Of a DNA stretch of 64,000 bases, positions 12,197 through 23,423 are shown piece after piece. Position 1 is the stretch's first letter; every line of letters starts with the position of its first letter. This DNA is from Erigeron canadensis (taxonomy: Eukaryota; Streptophyta; Magnoliopsida; Asterales; Asteraceae), in assembly GCF_010389155.1 (NCBI RefSeq), contig NC_057768.1:23755966-23819965 (forward strand). Reading direction: 5' to 3'. The position numbers were made by a program, and so were the translations under genes. The notes below the pieces were generated by a model, which saw nothing but the letters and a program-made list of their open reading frames with translations, searched no databases and was not told where the DNA came from.

Positions 12197-12557
12197 TCCT
12201 TATTTCGGAAACCATTTTTTTGCAAGAACCATGAGAACTCTCAAATTAAGTATTGGATCACATGTTTTTTTTGTTCATTTACATGTGAAATAATATAAAA
12301 AAATATGTTGTAGAAGAATTTTTTTTAAAAGACCTTCAAAATAACCTTTTGTGAACTTGTGAATGAATATGTTCACGTTTTCGTTAACATGTGAACAAAC
12401 GGGTATATATAAGATTTTGAAAAAAACTTTCTTCTGCAACATATATTTTTATAACGTTTCACATGTGAATGAACAAAAAAAAACATGTGATCCAGTACAT
12501 AATTTGAGAGTTCTCAAGGTTTTTGCAAAAAAATGGGTTCTCAAAATAAGGTTTCCC
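12197..12557. mobile_element. (TA)n-flanked foldback MITE, type B
   Basis: About 360 bp with long inverted arms: a left end with GGAAACC and GCAAGAACC, and a right end with GGTTCTCAAAATAAGG then TTTCC. Arms also share GAGAACTCTCAAATTA / AATTTGAGAGTTCTC and ATCACATGT / ACATGTGAT. It abuts (TA)n at 12176-12195 and at 12559-12573. The terminal GGTTCTCAAAATAA motif is shared with the hairpin element at 35502-35963. Confidence 0.65.
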
Positions 12558-12573
12558 TATATATATTATATAT

Positions 12574-12960
12574 GGTAACACTTCGGTAAAAAGACCCTTA
12601 AAATAAGATCACGGTGAGATAAAAACATAATTATGATGCATTAAAAGTCAATAAAACTAACATATTGTATAATTAATTATTATTATTTAAGTGTTTAACA
12701 ACACATTAATCCGTCAAAATCGAAAAAATCACTTTTTTTGTTAGATGCATTTGTTTTGATGAATATGCATACAAGATGGATGTACAAAACAAAAAAAATT
12801 TATTTTCTCGATTTTGACATATCAATGTGTAGTTAAACACTTACATAATGATAATTAGTTATACATTATGTTACATTTATAGACTTTTAATGCATCAAAA
12901 TAAAGTTTTAAAGTGTTTCCACCGTGTTCTTATGTTAAGGGTGTTCTTATTTGATTTAAC
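12574..12960. mobile_element. (TA)n-flanked foldback MITE, type C copy 1
   Basis: About 390 bp, almost wholly an inverted repeat. Left-arm blocks TGATGCATTAAAAGTC, ACTAACATATTG and TAATTATTATTATTTAAGTG are mirrored in the right arm. The centre holds TTAGATGCAT. Two further copies are at 13003-13360 and 54632-55024. Confidence 0.7.
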
Positions 12961-13002
12961 ATAATTTAGTATTATATATTATATATAATATATATAATTC
13001 AA

Positions 13003-13360
13003 GGCTAACAATCCGGTAAGAACATTCTTAAAACAAAAATGGTAAGAACACTTAAAAACATCATTTTGATGCATTAAAAGTCCGTAAAACTAACATGGTG
13101 CATAACTAATTATCATTATTTAATTGTTTAACAAGACATTGATCCGTCAAAATCGGAAAAATCACATTTTTTGTTAGATGCATCATTTTGATGAATACAA
13201 AACAAAAAAAATGATTTTATCGATTTTGACAGACCAATATGTTATTAAACACTTAAATAATGATAATTAGTTATTCACTATATTAGTTTATGGAACTTTA
13301 CTGCATAAAACTGAAGTTTTTAAGTGTTCTTACCGTGTTCTTATTTGATTTGCCCCCTAT
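13003..13360. mobile_element. (TA)n-flanked foldback MITE, type C copy 2
   Basis: Same family and orientation as the element starting at 12574, separated from it by a short AT-rich spacer. Arms share GTAAGAACAC / GTGTTCTTAC, TTTTGATGCATTAAAAG and TAATTATCATTATTTAA with their mirror forms. Confidence 0.7.
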
Positions 13361-13899
13361 AATTCAATATATATAATTTAATATAAAATATATATATATA
13401 ATTTAGTATTATCTATATTTGTTTTACAATAAGAAGAAGAAAGAGGAACATGGATTTAAATAAAAAGAAAAAAAAAAGTTTTCTTCATTTGATGAACGAG
13501 TAATGAGAAAAAGGACAATTTCATCTTTTAGGGATGGGCATTGTTGAAAAGGCATATATACGAATACGAGAAAATATGAATCACATGAAAAAAGTCAATT
13601 ATGTATCCCATAAATTGACCGGATTTGAGTTATTAAGGTATGATAAAATGTGTTTAAAGGTATGACAATATTAGTTTGAACTTTTAATATTTAAGAGAAA
13701 AATAATTAAACGATAAAATAGTGATAGAGACACAAACGCGTAGATTTCGATCTGGCCACTACCCCTACCATTTTTTTTCTAATAAATAAAGTTTGTATAA
13801 TTTTAAAAATCATTAAGACTTGTCATTTTTTACAAGGGATGTTTATATTTTAATCTACTCAATTATATATTTTTTTAAACATTCAGTCGGTATATAACA
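13361..13899. other. AT-rich intergenic DNA, no gene seen
   Basis: AT-rich spacer with a short TA run at about 13389-13401. Nothing codable or repeat-bounded is supported. Confidence 0.4.
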
Positions 13900-14085
13900 T
13901 CAGAAAAACCTCATAGTATAATGGTGAAATCTTGCACATACCTTAGACAACAACATATTGACTATAAACCATTACAAGTATTCGGATGAAAAACCCAATA
14001 CTTATTATCTCTAATGATCGAACTCAGTACTTTAGGTAAACCAGATATGCCTTTCACCGGCTGAGCTAAACATCATTGGCACACA
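13900..14085 (-). mobile_element. tRNA-derived SINE (family 2)
   Basis: On the minus strand a tRNA-like A box TTTAGCTCAGCCGGTGAAAG (about 14068-14049) is followed some 45 bases on by a B box GAGTTCGATCATT. This spacing and order fit a pol III promoter from a tRNA-derived SINE. No tRNA cloverleaf is intact, so it is not a tRNA gene. Confidence 0.6.
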
Positions 14086-14819
14086 TGCATATTAAAATAA
14101 TCATTTGATCGATCATAACTTTAACCCATAATTCATTATTTTTTTATCTTACGTTTTTGATTTTTTTTTTTTTTTAAAGGAAGTGTAACTTAAAAACCTA
14201 ATCTGAAAAAATTTAAATTTTGGTAGATAGTAGAAAGGGTCGCATTAAATTGTCATGGGTGGTTAACAATGTCAAAGGATGGGGTGTTGGGTCACATATA
14301 AGAAATACCATTTATCAACACATACTTTTCACACTTTTAATAAAATGTGAAAAAATTTGTTGGTTTGATCACATTTAAAAATATGTAGAAAATGTTCATA
14401 TTTAGAAATGTGAAAATTTTTAAAAGTTAAAGTTCTTCACACTTATAAATGTATTAACAAAAAATTCATACTTAAAGGTGAATAAATGTCAAATAACTTC
14501 ACACTTAAAAGCGTGAGAGTTAATTTGTAACACCTAATTTTTTTTACTCTCTCGCGTGAAAAAAATTTGGTGTTACAATTTTACTTTCACTTTTTTTAAA
14601 TCTGAAAAGTTAATATATTTTTACACACATGATAAGGTGAACTTTTTTACCCTGAAAACTTTATAATTTTATAAAAAAAATAGTTTTATATGTAAATTTG
14701 TTTATAAATTTTTAAGTTTGTTCAAACCTATTAATATCTTTTTACACTTTTTCAAAGTAAATATGGATAAATGACATATTTGTTGTAGTGATGGTCAATT
14801 CGCAAATGTGGTAGTGAGT
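14086..14819. other. Decayed DNA with a CACTA-like end
   Basis: Repeated short blocks rich in TTCACACTT / AAGTGTGAA occur from 14310 to 14770, resembling subterminal repeats. At about 14776-14788 the strand reads ATTTGTTGTAGTG, the reverse complement of a typical CACTA terminus. No matching left end was found. A 20-bp inverted pair around GTAACACC / GGTGTTAC lies near 14528-14577. Confidence 0.35.
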
Positions 14820-15222
14820 CTTAGGCCCCTCTTACTAAGGCTTGTTCTTAAATCTCTTCCTTACCTCTTCCTCACTGTCACGTCAGCATGTTCTTATTTA
14901 AGAAACTCTCCCTAGCATTAAGACATCTTCCCTACCTCTTCCTAAATTTTTTTATTCTATTTTATTTTAACCCAAATATTAATAAATTCTTTACCTAAAA
15001 TTAATAAAACCTTTATAAATTTCAAATGTGGCAACATAGGTCCCTCATTTCAAATTTCAACTTTCAGATTATGGCAAAAATAGCTCCTAACGGCTAGTTT
15101 TTATAAAACCACTATATATACACTACCATTCCACACTTCAACCCACACAAATCTATTTTCACTTCTTCTTACACTAAAAAATACATTCAAACACCGAAAT
15201 AGATCCACACTTCAGGCCACCG

Positions 15223-15552
15223 ATGAATGTGACTGATGCCAAAGATTCGATGTAAGCTCACATGCTTGACGAGGATATGAATCGAACAAACGTGGGGGCT
15301 GTGATTAACAACATTAACCAACAAAGGGCGACTCACATGGCCGAAATTGGCCGCCTTCTCAGTTTGTCGAGGCGACAACGTACTGTCATACGTGAGATAC
15401 CTGCAACAGAAGGTATCTCAGTTGGATGACATCGTTGCTCAACTACGGGGCGCAGTTGCAACTTTGACGAGCACGCTTGAGCATGCTGAGTTTTTGCAAC
15501 GCAATATCGACCACCATAATGTTGGTCGTCGGCTTGATGGTTACGTGACTGA
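15223..15552 (+). pseudogene. TE-borne small coiled-coil gene, copy 1 (broken)
   Basis: Related to the small gene at 22584. It starts MNVTDAKDSM, then hits TAA at codon 11; the frame continues with AHMLDEDMNRTNVGAV and NNINQQR. A frame change near 15360-15400 moves to a frame reading YVRYLQQKVSQLDD, TSTLEHAEFLQ and IDHHNVGRR. The heptad-like leucine spacing suggests a coiled coil. The 3' end is cut off by the gypsy LTR fragment. The bases before the ATG, from about 15131, match those before copy 2. Function unknown. Confidence 0.55.
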
Positions 15553-16650
15553 TGTAACATTTACGAAATTTGACTTTAGCTGACCCGTTATTTTTATGTA
15601 ATTTTGACTTAATTGGTATTAATTAAGTGTTATATGATCGAGTTGCTTGTAATATGATCGTGTTCAAGGTGTTTATGTGAATTGATGATTGTGTGAGTAA
15701 ACTATGTTCATGGACTAGTTAAAGTCGTTTAGTTGTTTTATTTGGTTGTTTAATGAAATGTTCAAGGTTATTTATGGGAAATTTTAGTTAGTTTTGTGCA
15801 GGACTATCCATGGGTCAACCCATATCCATATTTTAAACCCATGACCCAAACCCAACTTTATCCCTTACACCCTACCCATCCTCCTATTCACTCATTTCCC
15901 TTATCTCTCACACACACACACTCTCTCCCTCTCCCTCTTCTTAAATGCAATAATTCTTACATTTTCTTCAACTCTCTCTCACTAAATTTAATACACCTTA
16001 TTGAATGTTTCAAGCTAGATTGTGTTATGGTTTTTCATCTTTATCATCATCTTAACAACATATCAAAAGTTGGGTTGTCGAAGTGCAAGGAAATTCCTCA
16101 TTCAGGTCATTTTCGGGTTTGAGACTTCGGTGGAAGATCTGGTAAGTTACAACTATCTCATATTCACCATTTCATGTTTATGATCATTTTTCTAGTCATA
16201 TTCAAGTGTTCTTGGGTTTAATTTCGAGTCAAAACCGGATTTGGGTCTATCTAGGGTTTTGAATTAGGTTTTGTTTGATTTCATGGGTTTTGAATTATAG
16301 TTTTGGTGTTTGGATCTATCGAATCTATGATATGAGTTATGCTTATTTATGTCAAGTTATACTTGTTTATACTTCAAAAGGTGTCTTGAACCTTCTTAAT
16401 TCGATTTCCAAGTCAAAAATGTTGTTTGGGGTTTGTTTGGGTCGTGTTTGGCTAGTTGGTTGGCTGATCTGATGATGGTAATGTCATGACCATGGATGGT
16501 CATGTCACATCCGTAAGTCAGAGCCAGTTGGTCGCCAGTTGGTCATGTCATGACCATGGATGGTCATGTCGCATCAGAAGGGCAGAACTTATTAGTTTTG
16601 AAACGATCGTAACTTTTAAACCGTAAGTCCGTTTTTAACGTATAACCACA
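15553..16650 (+). repeat. Partial Ty3/gypsy LTR
   Basis: Starts TGTAACAT like the LTR at 1539 and shares several blocks in the same order, including the 'ACCCATGACCCAAACCC'-type leader region and a TC-rich stretch with CACACACA. Only about the first 1.1 kb of the LTR is present. It ends abruptly where the second coiled-coil copy begins. At about 16480-16572 it holds a direct repeat of a near-palindrome (CATGACCATGGATGGTCATG). Confidence 0.6.
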
Positions 16651-16654
16651 TTTC

Positions 16655-17200
16655 AGGCCACCGAAATCTATTTTCACTTCTTCTTACACTAAAAAATACA
16701 TTCAAACACCGAAATGGATCCACACTTCAGGCCACCGATGAATGTGACCGAGGCCAAAGATTCGATGTAAGCTCACTTGCTTGACGAGGATAATAATTGA
16801 ACAAATGTGGGGGCTGTGATTAACAACATTAACCAACAAAGGGCGGCTTACATGGCCGAAATTGGCTGCCTTCTCAGTTTATCGAGGCGACAACGTATTG
16901 TCATATGTGAGATACCTGCAACAGAAGGTATCTCAGTTGGATGACACCGTTGCCCAACTACGGGGCCCAGTTGCAACTTTGACGAGCACGCTTGAGCATG
17001 CAGAGTTTTTGCAAGGCAATATCGACCACCATAATGTTGGTCGTCGGCCAGATGGTTACGTGACTAACCCGGGGAGAAATACACAAATGAAGACCCTCCT
17101 GGAAATTAAGATGACAGTTATGAATACTTCCACTGCAACGATGGTGACAGTTCCTTTGATTCGGACGATTCTCGCTTCTATTGACTCGTGGTTTTAATAT
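16655..17200 (+). pseudogene. TE-borne small coiled-coil gene, copy 2 (broken)
   Basis: Starts at 16738 with MNV and shares with copy 1 the TAA at codon 11 and the same frame change; by eye the two are about 95% identical over some 410 bp from their 5' leaders. This copy keeps the 3' end: GRRPDGYVT, then, after another frame change, a PGEKYTNEDPPGN-like block and an acidic tail CNDGDSSFDSDDSRF. The tail matches the layout of the gene at 22584. Function unknown. Confidence 0.55.
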
Positions 17201-17449
17201 TTAGGTCTCGTAATTCTCGGTGTTTTAATAGGTCTGTGATGTTTAGGACTCGTATTTTGTTGGTGTTTTAATGTTTTATGTTTGTGTTTTAATAACTTTG
17301 TAATGCTTTAAAGCTATGAATAAAAGTCTGTTTTTTATTTAATTACAAAGTACACATTACAATACATAGAACACACTTAATTAAAATACTAAAGCACACT
17401 TAATTAAAATACAAAAAAAGACTTAATTAAAATACGTAAACAAACTTAA

Positions 17450-17840
17450 TTAAAAGTAGAAAACCGTGATAAGCTCCCTGAAACACTGCTCGTATCTGAA
17501 GCCCCTCCCATAATTCTCCCGGTACTCCTGATGCGCTGTTGCATAAACTAACTCATCAGATAAGTTCATCCCCTGTGCCTTAAACCTCGTATAGATTGCT
17601 TCAAACTGCTTACATTCATTGCGAAGTTTGTTGAAGTGACCAAGTAGTTGAGATTTGGTCCGTGGACCTTCAGTCGTCACCATGTTGAACCTTTCAGATA
17701 TTTCGATTCAAGTGTTTTTGCCTCCGGTAGGCATTTCACATCTATGTAACATCTCGACAACAAAAGATCTTTGGATGCGGTCAAAGTTGTCTCGGCATTT
17801 TCAAATGAAATTGTTTGATGAAGAGGAAAAAAACCTTAAA
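17450..17840 (-). pseudogene. SANT/trihelix-like fragment of a Harbinger element
   Basis: The minus strand reads FDRIQRSFVVEML, a stop, then TEGPRTKSQLLGHFNKLR, CKQFEAIYTRF and ATAHQEY. The pattern 'RT..L..(H/K)...LR..C..F..IY' followed by a helix with A...Y resembles the SANT/trihelix DNA-binding accessory proteins that accompany plant Harbinger transposases. The internal stop and missing ends suggest a pseudogene. It points against the coiled-coil copies. Confidence 0.4.
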
Positions 17841-18075
17841 TGATATGTTGTTTTTGAGTGATTGTTAAAAATGATGGTGTTTAAATAGAAAAAGGAAGGT
17901 TTTTTTTATAAAAAAAACTAGCCGTTAGTTTTACAAAGAAAAAGGGAGGTTTTTTTTAAAAAAAAACAACTTGGAATGCTCCCCCGGTCCCACCATGATC
18001 TCGTCCATTCGTTTCTTAATTCCGAACAAGCCACTTTTGGACAAGCTAAGAACCATTGCTGGCACTAACATCGAT

Positions 18076-20496
18076 TTTGGACGAGCTTGGAACAATTTTG
18101 GATGAGATTCATGAACTCCTACTACGACCGACCTTATGAACTTTTATCTTATGAATATAACATATAAGAACCAGCAACATAAAAGCAATATAAACATAGC
18201 TATGTGCAAAGCTAAGCATGCGAGACTAGATCAACAATTAAGAATGACATATTTGTGGACAAATGACATATTTGTGGGTCTTATTCGCAAATGCAGTGCT
18301 GGTTTATTTGTTGTAGAAATATGTTCCGTCTTTTATCTTATGAACTTTAAAAAAGAAAAAGAAAAAAATCATAAACATTTTCTTTTTCACTAGAATCGTC
18401 CTCCATTTTGATGCACAGTCAATTTCAAATACATGAAAGTAATCATATGACTCATGACTTTAACTTGTGAATTGTACCTTTTTCATGAATTACCTTTACT
18501 AAATTAAAAGTCTTATTCTCGAGACGAATAGTTTTTTACATATGACATCCAAAACACCCAAGTACTACACGTCTACACCCTACGAATATGCTAGATGATT
18601 GACACGTCACCAACGACCATCTACCACACCCAGACGGACATGCATGTATCTTGATTCAACTACCCATCTACAACCAATACTTCACATGCAACCCAACCAA
18701 CCACACTTGTAATCCCATCGACCACCTCCACTAACCTACCCAAAGTTGTTCAATATATGGATGAAATCGAAAAAACCAAAATCAAACCATATCGAATTCA
18801 AAAATTTTTATTCAGTTGGTTTTTTGGTTTGGTCGGGGACCAAATCAATTTCGGAATTTGGTTTATGGTTTGATTTACAAATTGTTGATTTTCAAACAAG
18901 ACCAAATCATAAACTGAATCATACACGCGCACGCACACACACATATAAACAAAGGTTCATGAGATAAACTTTTTAACACGACCACGAGAACAAGGGCGGA
19001 GTTAGAGTACAAGAACGTAGGTTGGGAAAAAAATTAGAGATGAAGAGATAAATTTTTTGAGGACCTACGTATAAATATGGTGAGGACCTACCCTGACATC
19101 CTATTCCTGAAAATAAAGTAGAAAAGAAAAACTAAAGAAAATCTTTCGGTGACGTTATGAACAATTACCGTACGTGAGGAAGACGAAGATGTAGGCTTGC
19201 AACATGACAAAAAAGAGCTAGTGTGGTCAAAGTCAATTATTATTGATTTGATTTATTATTATTATTACTATTTTTCACTTTACACTTTAAATATCCAATT
19301 CTTTTCTGAGTATTTATATATGTTTTGAAAATTGCTACTTACTCTCTCTATAATATCATGAATATTAAGTTTAAATATTAAGTTTATGAACAAATGAGAA
19401 TTAAAAGAATAATACTCGGTATTTGTTAGCCGCATACCAATTTTAAATTACAAACAAAATGATACTCGGTTAAATTCTAATCACCTAATACTCTTAACAA
19501 AAAAAATTGTTCATTTCACATACTACAAAATAATACTCATTGGCTTCCAAACTTTGTTCAAATAAATTATTTTATTAATTTTCAATAATCGTTTGTTGTA
19601 AGTAACTAAGTATCCAATTTGTTACCAAGCAAATCATTATTCATTTGATTCATACGACACAGATTATTATTTTTGAGGCTAGTTTCTTAATTTCGGGGCA
19701 ACGAATCAGGTCTTGAACTTTTTTTTTTTTTTTTACATTTTCTGGGAGGACCTTAATAGTGGTAATGTATGCATTATTAACAATAGGCAACCACATTTGT
19801 ACAGGACTCATGTTTATATGTTCGTATATGTGACCCAATAGTTCGTTCTGACCCATTTCATTATTTTCTCTGCCTCGACTAGGTCGTCAAGCAAAAGCCA
19901 AGGACCTAAGTAAGTCAGAATCCTAGATTTCATCACTGCACGAGAAGTTTAAAATTATGTATTACACTACACATGTTTAATTTCATTCAAATGTGAACAC
20001 TTATAAAGGTTAGTATCGTAAAAAACATATCCAAAACCTGAAAGTTAACCTTTTATTCACATTTAAATGAATTTGTTCACTCCCATGATTCACAAATATA
20101 CATATCAAGTTATATGTGGTTTACATAACAAATATTATTGTAACAATATGAACTTTTTTTAATGTTGTGCATGTGAATGAAGTCATTCACAAGTATTTAG
20201 TTCATAAATTGAAGTTTTACAAAAAGAAGATTTACTCTTGAACCTTAATTTGTAATATTAAATAAACACTAAAGTTTATAACAATTTATATCCTTTCAGT
20301 TAGCAATTTTTTGGAGGTAAACGAATATCATTAAAATTTCGCTTTCTAAATATGTTGGAGCAATTTAGCTAATACAAATTCTACTTAGTCTAATAATGGT
20401 TTGACTTGGTTTTGTTTGAGTAGAATTGGAATCGAACATAATTATCTTAGTAAATTTACTGTATGATTTAGAAAAAAAATAAAGAATCTTTGACTG
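18076..20496. other. AT-rich intergenic DNA, no gene seen
   Basis: No supported gene. At about 18243-18310 blocks such as AAATGACATATTTGT and TTCGCAAATG echo sequence at 14768-14822 on the other side of the Harbinger-like composite. A partial palindrome around CATTCAAATGTGAA / TTCACATTTAAATG lies at about 19980-20080. Confidence 0.4.
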
Positions 20497-20820
20497 ATGG
20501 ATGTGAAAGTATTAAATTGATTTCACATCAAAACTTAGTACAATCGCAAAAATGGCTCCTTTTCCGTGACCAACATATTCATTTAATGACATGTCACTAT
20601 TAGTTCTTTTATATAGAACCTTTTTCATTAAGCAAATTTTCGGTGGTAAAAGAATCTCAATAAATTTTTCATCTGCTAAACATTTGAAGCAAATTTGCAA
20701 ATAAACTTTCTAAGTAGTTTGAAATTGCTTTGGTTTGGTTTAAGTCGAATTCAAACTGAGCAAACTGATTGTATCTGGTTTGTTTTGTTCTAAATTATTT
20801 TGGTTCAATAAGATTTTTGG
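20497..20820. repeat. Dispersed repeat, copy 1 of pair
   Basis: About 320 bp that reappear, diverged, at 21518-21830. Shared blocks include AAAGTATTAAATTGATTTCACA, TTTATGACAT-like spacing, CATTAAGCAAA, and a run reading TTGGTTTGGTTT then TTGGTTTGTTTTGTTCT. No coding frame. A related segment lies upstream of the CAMTA gene at about 25170-25270. Confidence 0.6.
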
Positions 20821-21517
20821 TTTGAACTTATAAAATGATCAAATCAAAGATACCAAATAGAAGAAATTCTAATTAAATCGTGGAACACCTGTAAGTCCCC
20901 ACAACCCAAACAAATATATTAAACTTATCTCTTTAAAAGTCCAAAATATATATATCACATTCTTGTATTGTATATGAACATATCAAGTTATATGAACATA
21001 TAATTTTGATATTAAAATCAAATCAAACTAGAATAATCGGGAGCACAACAAACCAAATACTATGATTTTGTTCGATTCCAATATGACTCAAACAAAACCT
21101 AACCATTTTCAAACTACATAAAATTTCTAAAAGGACATAAAGTTATAAACTTTAGTATTTTTTTTAGTGTTACAAGTTAATAGTTCACGAGAGAATTTTT
21201 TTTTTTTAAGTTCCACAAGAATTTCACTGACGGTGTTTGAGCATGAAAACATGTATTTAACTTTTTATGTTTAAACACTGTCAATCAAATTGTTAAATAC
21301 CCGTTAATCCCCTATCAATTTTATTTTTTATTTTTGAAATAACTATATTCCAAATGCTCATTTTATTATTGTCGAACCGTCAGTGAAAAAACTAGAACCT
21401 GTGAGTCAAAGTCGTGGATCAAAGGATTATTTTGATGAAAATGAGTTTGACTAAATTAAACAAGTAGACACACGATCGAAAAATAATATCTTCGTGATTT
21501 AAAATACACTTTTTTTA
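20821..21517. other. Spacer between two repeat copies
   Basis: AT-rich sequence without a supported gene. A hairpin-like pair CACTGACGGT / ACCGTCAGTG lies at about 21225-21235 and 21378-21388, enclosing about 165 bp that may be a small TIR element. Confidence 0.4.
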
Positions 21518-21830
21518 ATGATCGATGTAAAAGTATTAAATTGATTTCACACCAAAACTTAATACGATTGCAAAAATACACTTTTTCGTGACCCTACATT
21601 TTCTTTTTATGACATACCAATATACCATTATTATTTTCTTCATATTGTACATTTTTTATTAAGCAAACTTTAGGTGCAGAAACAATCCCATTGGTTGCTA
21701 AAGATTATGGTGCAAATTTGCTAATAAAAAGTTTAAACTGGTTTGGTTTGGTTTTGTTTAAGTTGAATTTGAACCTAACAAACTCATTGTATTTGGTTTG
21801 TTTTGTTCTTAATTCTTTTGGTTTGGTTTG
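21518..21830. repeat. Dispersed repeat, copy 2 of pair
   Basis: Direct repeat of 20497-20820, about 1 kb downstream, in the same orientation and with the same block order. Divergence is clearly higher than between the copia LTRs, so the duplication is older. Confidence 0.6.
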
Positions 21831-22236
21831 ATATTCGTTTTAAACTAGTAAAATGATCAAATCAAAGATACTGAATAGAAAAAATCGAAAAGTTGTAGTC
21901 AAATTCCTAGAACAAGTCATGACCGACTTTGGCATAGGCCAAAGCGGGCGATTGATTAATGTCAGTCTTTTTTCTAAGGGTCCCAAATTTTAAACTTTTA
22001 TATGTAGGTATATATATATAGTCGACGCTCGTTTTTTTAGTAATTAAGTGCTGAATTTATTAAGTGTCTAAATGTATAAATAATGTTTGTATGTATTAAG
22101 TAAAAAATAGGTAATTGACGGTTATTTTTATTTATTAAGTAAAAAAAAAAAACATAAAATTTAACTAAATGCATTAAATTTTAATTATGAACTCTATTAA
22201 GTAAAAAGAGAATGTGGCCTTTCCATTAAACATTAA

Positions 22237-23423
22237 GAGCATTCACAATGGAGGCAGAACCATTCGTTCTCAGCTCGGCTCGTTCTTTGTTCAAGGACGA
22301 GCGCACACGGTTAGGTGTGGCTCGTCCCTAGCATTGTTCTCACGCGTTCGTCCCCCCAGAAACGAGTCGATGCCTTCGGGTTTTTTTTTTTTAAGTAACG
22401 GTTGTGTTTTAAATTTCAAAAAAATTTACACAAATGGCCTCTAAAACGGCTGATTTGATATTTATACGAATTTGACATTTTTGGTCCCTATTTATCATAT
22501 ATATATAACTCACACTCTTTTACACAAACCATTATCGTACAAACAATTTATCTATTAAAAAACACACACTCTTTTACACAAACATGACAAATAACATACC
22601 AAACATTACCGTTCACGCTGCAAAAATGGGGATGCAGAACCACATGCTTCAAAATGATGCAAACAGATCTGCAGTTAACAATGTCCTTGACAACTTGACT
22701 GCCAACAAAGCGACACTCGCAGCCGCAATTGAACGACTTGAAGCTGCAGAATATACTCGCAACGCCGTTGAAGTTGAGTACATTACTTATCTTTGGCAGC
22801 ACATCGACTGACACACACAAGCTATTTTCCAGCTTACCGTAACTACTAACACGTTAAACCACACTATAGCCCACGCATTATACTGGCAAGGCGCTATCGG
22901 TGGTGGTCGTCTTGATGATTATCTGACCGACCCTGGGGAGGAGTACGCATCTCCGCAACCAGGCGACCGTGTCGGGTCTCCTGAACGCTATCGGTACATT
23001 CATCGCAATGACGGCAACAGTACTGTTGACTCGGACTACTCCGAGTGTTAGTCTTATGTATTATGTTAGTATTAAGTGGGTTTTATAGACCATGTGTTTA
23101 TGTTTTTATTAATGTGTTTGTATTATGTAGTAATGTTTTTATTATACTGTATTGTATGTTATTTATTAATGAAATGTTTAAGTGTGTTTTTATTAAATTA
23201 TTGAAGTTGTATAAGTTAGAGGGTTAAAAGTGTTCAATTAAATAGATGGTAAAATATTGGGTTGAAAATCTAAAGTTAAATAAATGGTGGGTCCTAGACT
23301 AGTTCTGGCATTGTAGATGTTTTGGGGAATTAGTCCTTGGTTAGTCCTTGGATGATGTGGACCTGATGTGGAGCTGACAGGGACTAGTCCTTGGAGAATG
23401 AGTGTCACCCACTGTGAATGCTC
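22237..23423. mobile_element. PIF/Harbinger non-autonomous element
   Basis: A 1,187-bp element with terminal inverted repeats GAGCATTCACAATGG (22237-22251) and CCACTGTGAATGCTC (23409-23423). The flanking TAA at 22234-22236 and 23424-23426 is the 3-bp TWA target duplication of this superfamily. It carries one small gene (22584-23051) but no transposase, so it would need one in trans. Confidence 0.85.
22584..23051 (+). pseudogene. TE-borne small coiled-coil gene with one stop
   Basis: A 156-codon frame from ATG at 22584 to TAG at 23049-23051, interrupted only by TGA at 22809-22811. The first part reads MTNNIPNITVHAAK and then IERLEAAEYTRN, ending YLWQHID. After the TGA the same frame goes on with HTQAIFQLTV, GGGRLDDYLTDPGEEY and an acidic tail DGNSTVDSDYSEC. 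The pieces correspond to the two broken copies at 15223 and 16738. Leucine and alanine spacing suggests a coiled coil. No function is known to me. A single stop, with the frame kept on both sides, suggests recent loss; it might still make a 75-residue product. Confidence 0.6.

Larger units (their letters stand above)
14820..18075. mobile_element. PIF/Harbinger-like composite, rearranged
   Basis: This region holds two copies of a small coiled-coil pseudogene (15223 and 16738, plus strand) and a SANT/trihelix-like fragment (17450-17840, minus strand). The small gene is related to the one inside the clear Harbinger element at 22237-23423. A gypsy LTR fragment separates the two copies. Terminal candidates are weak: GGCTTGTTC near 14843 and its inverted partner GAACAAGCC near 18027. 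No transposase is seen. The limits are approximate. Confidence 0.5.

Noticed and set aside
18746..18967. Open frame next to a CA-rich microsatellite
   Set aside because: No known family; built from a TTTGGTTTGG simple-sequence stretch.
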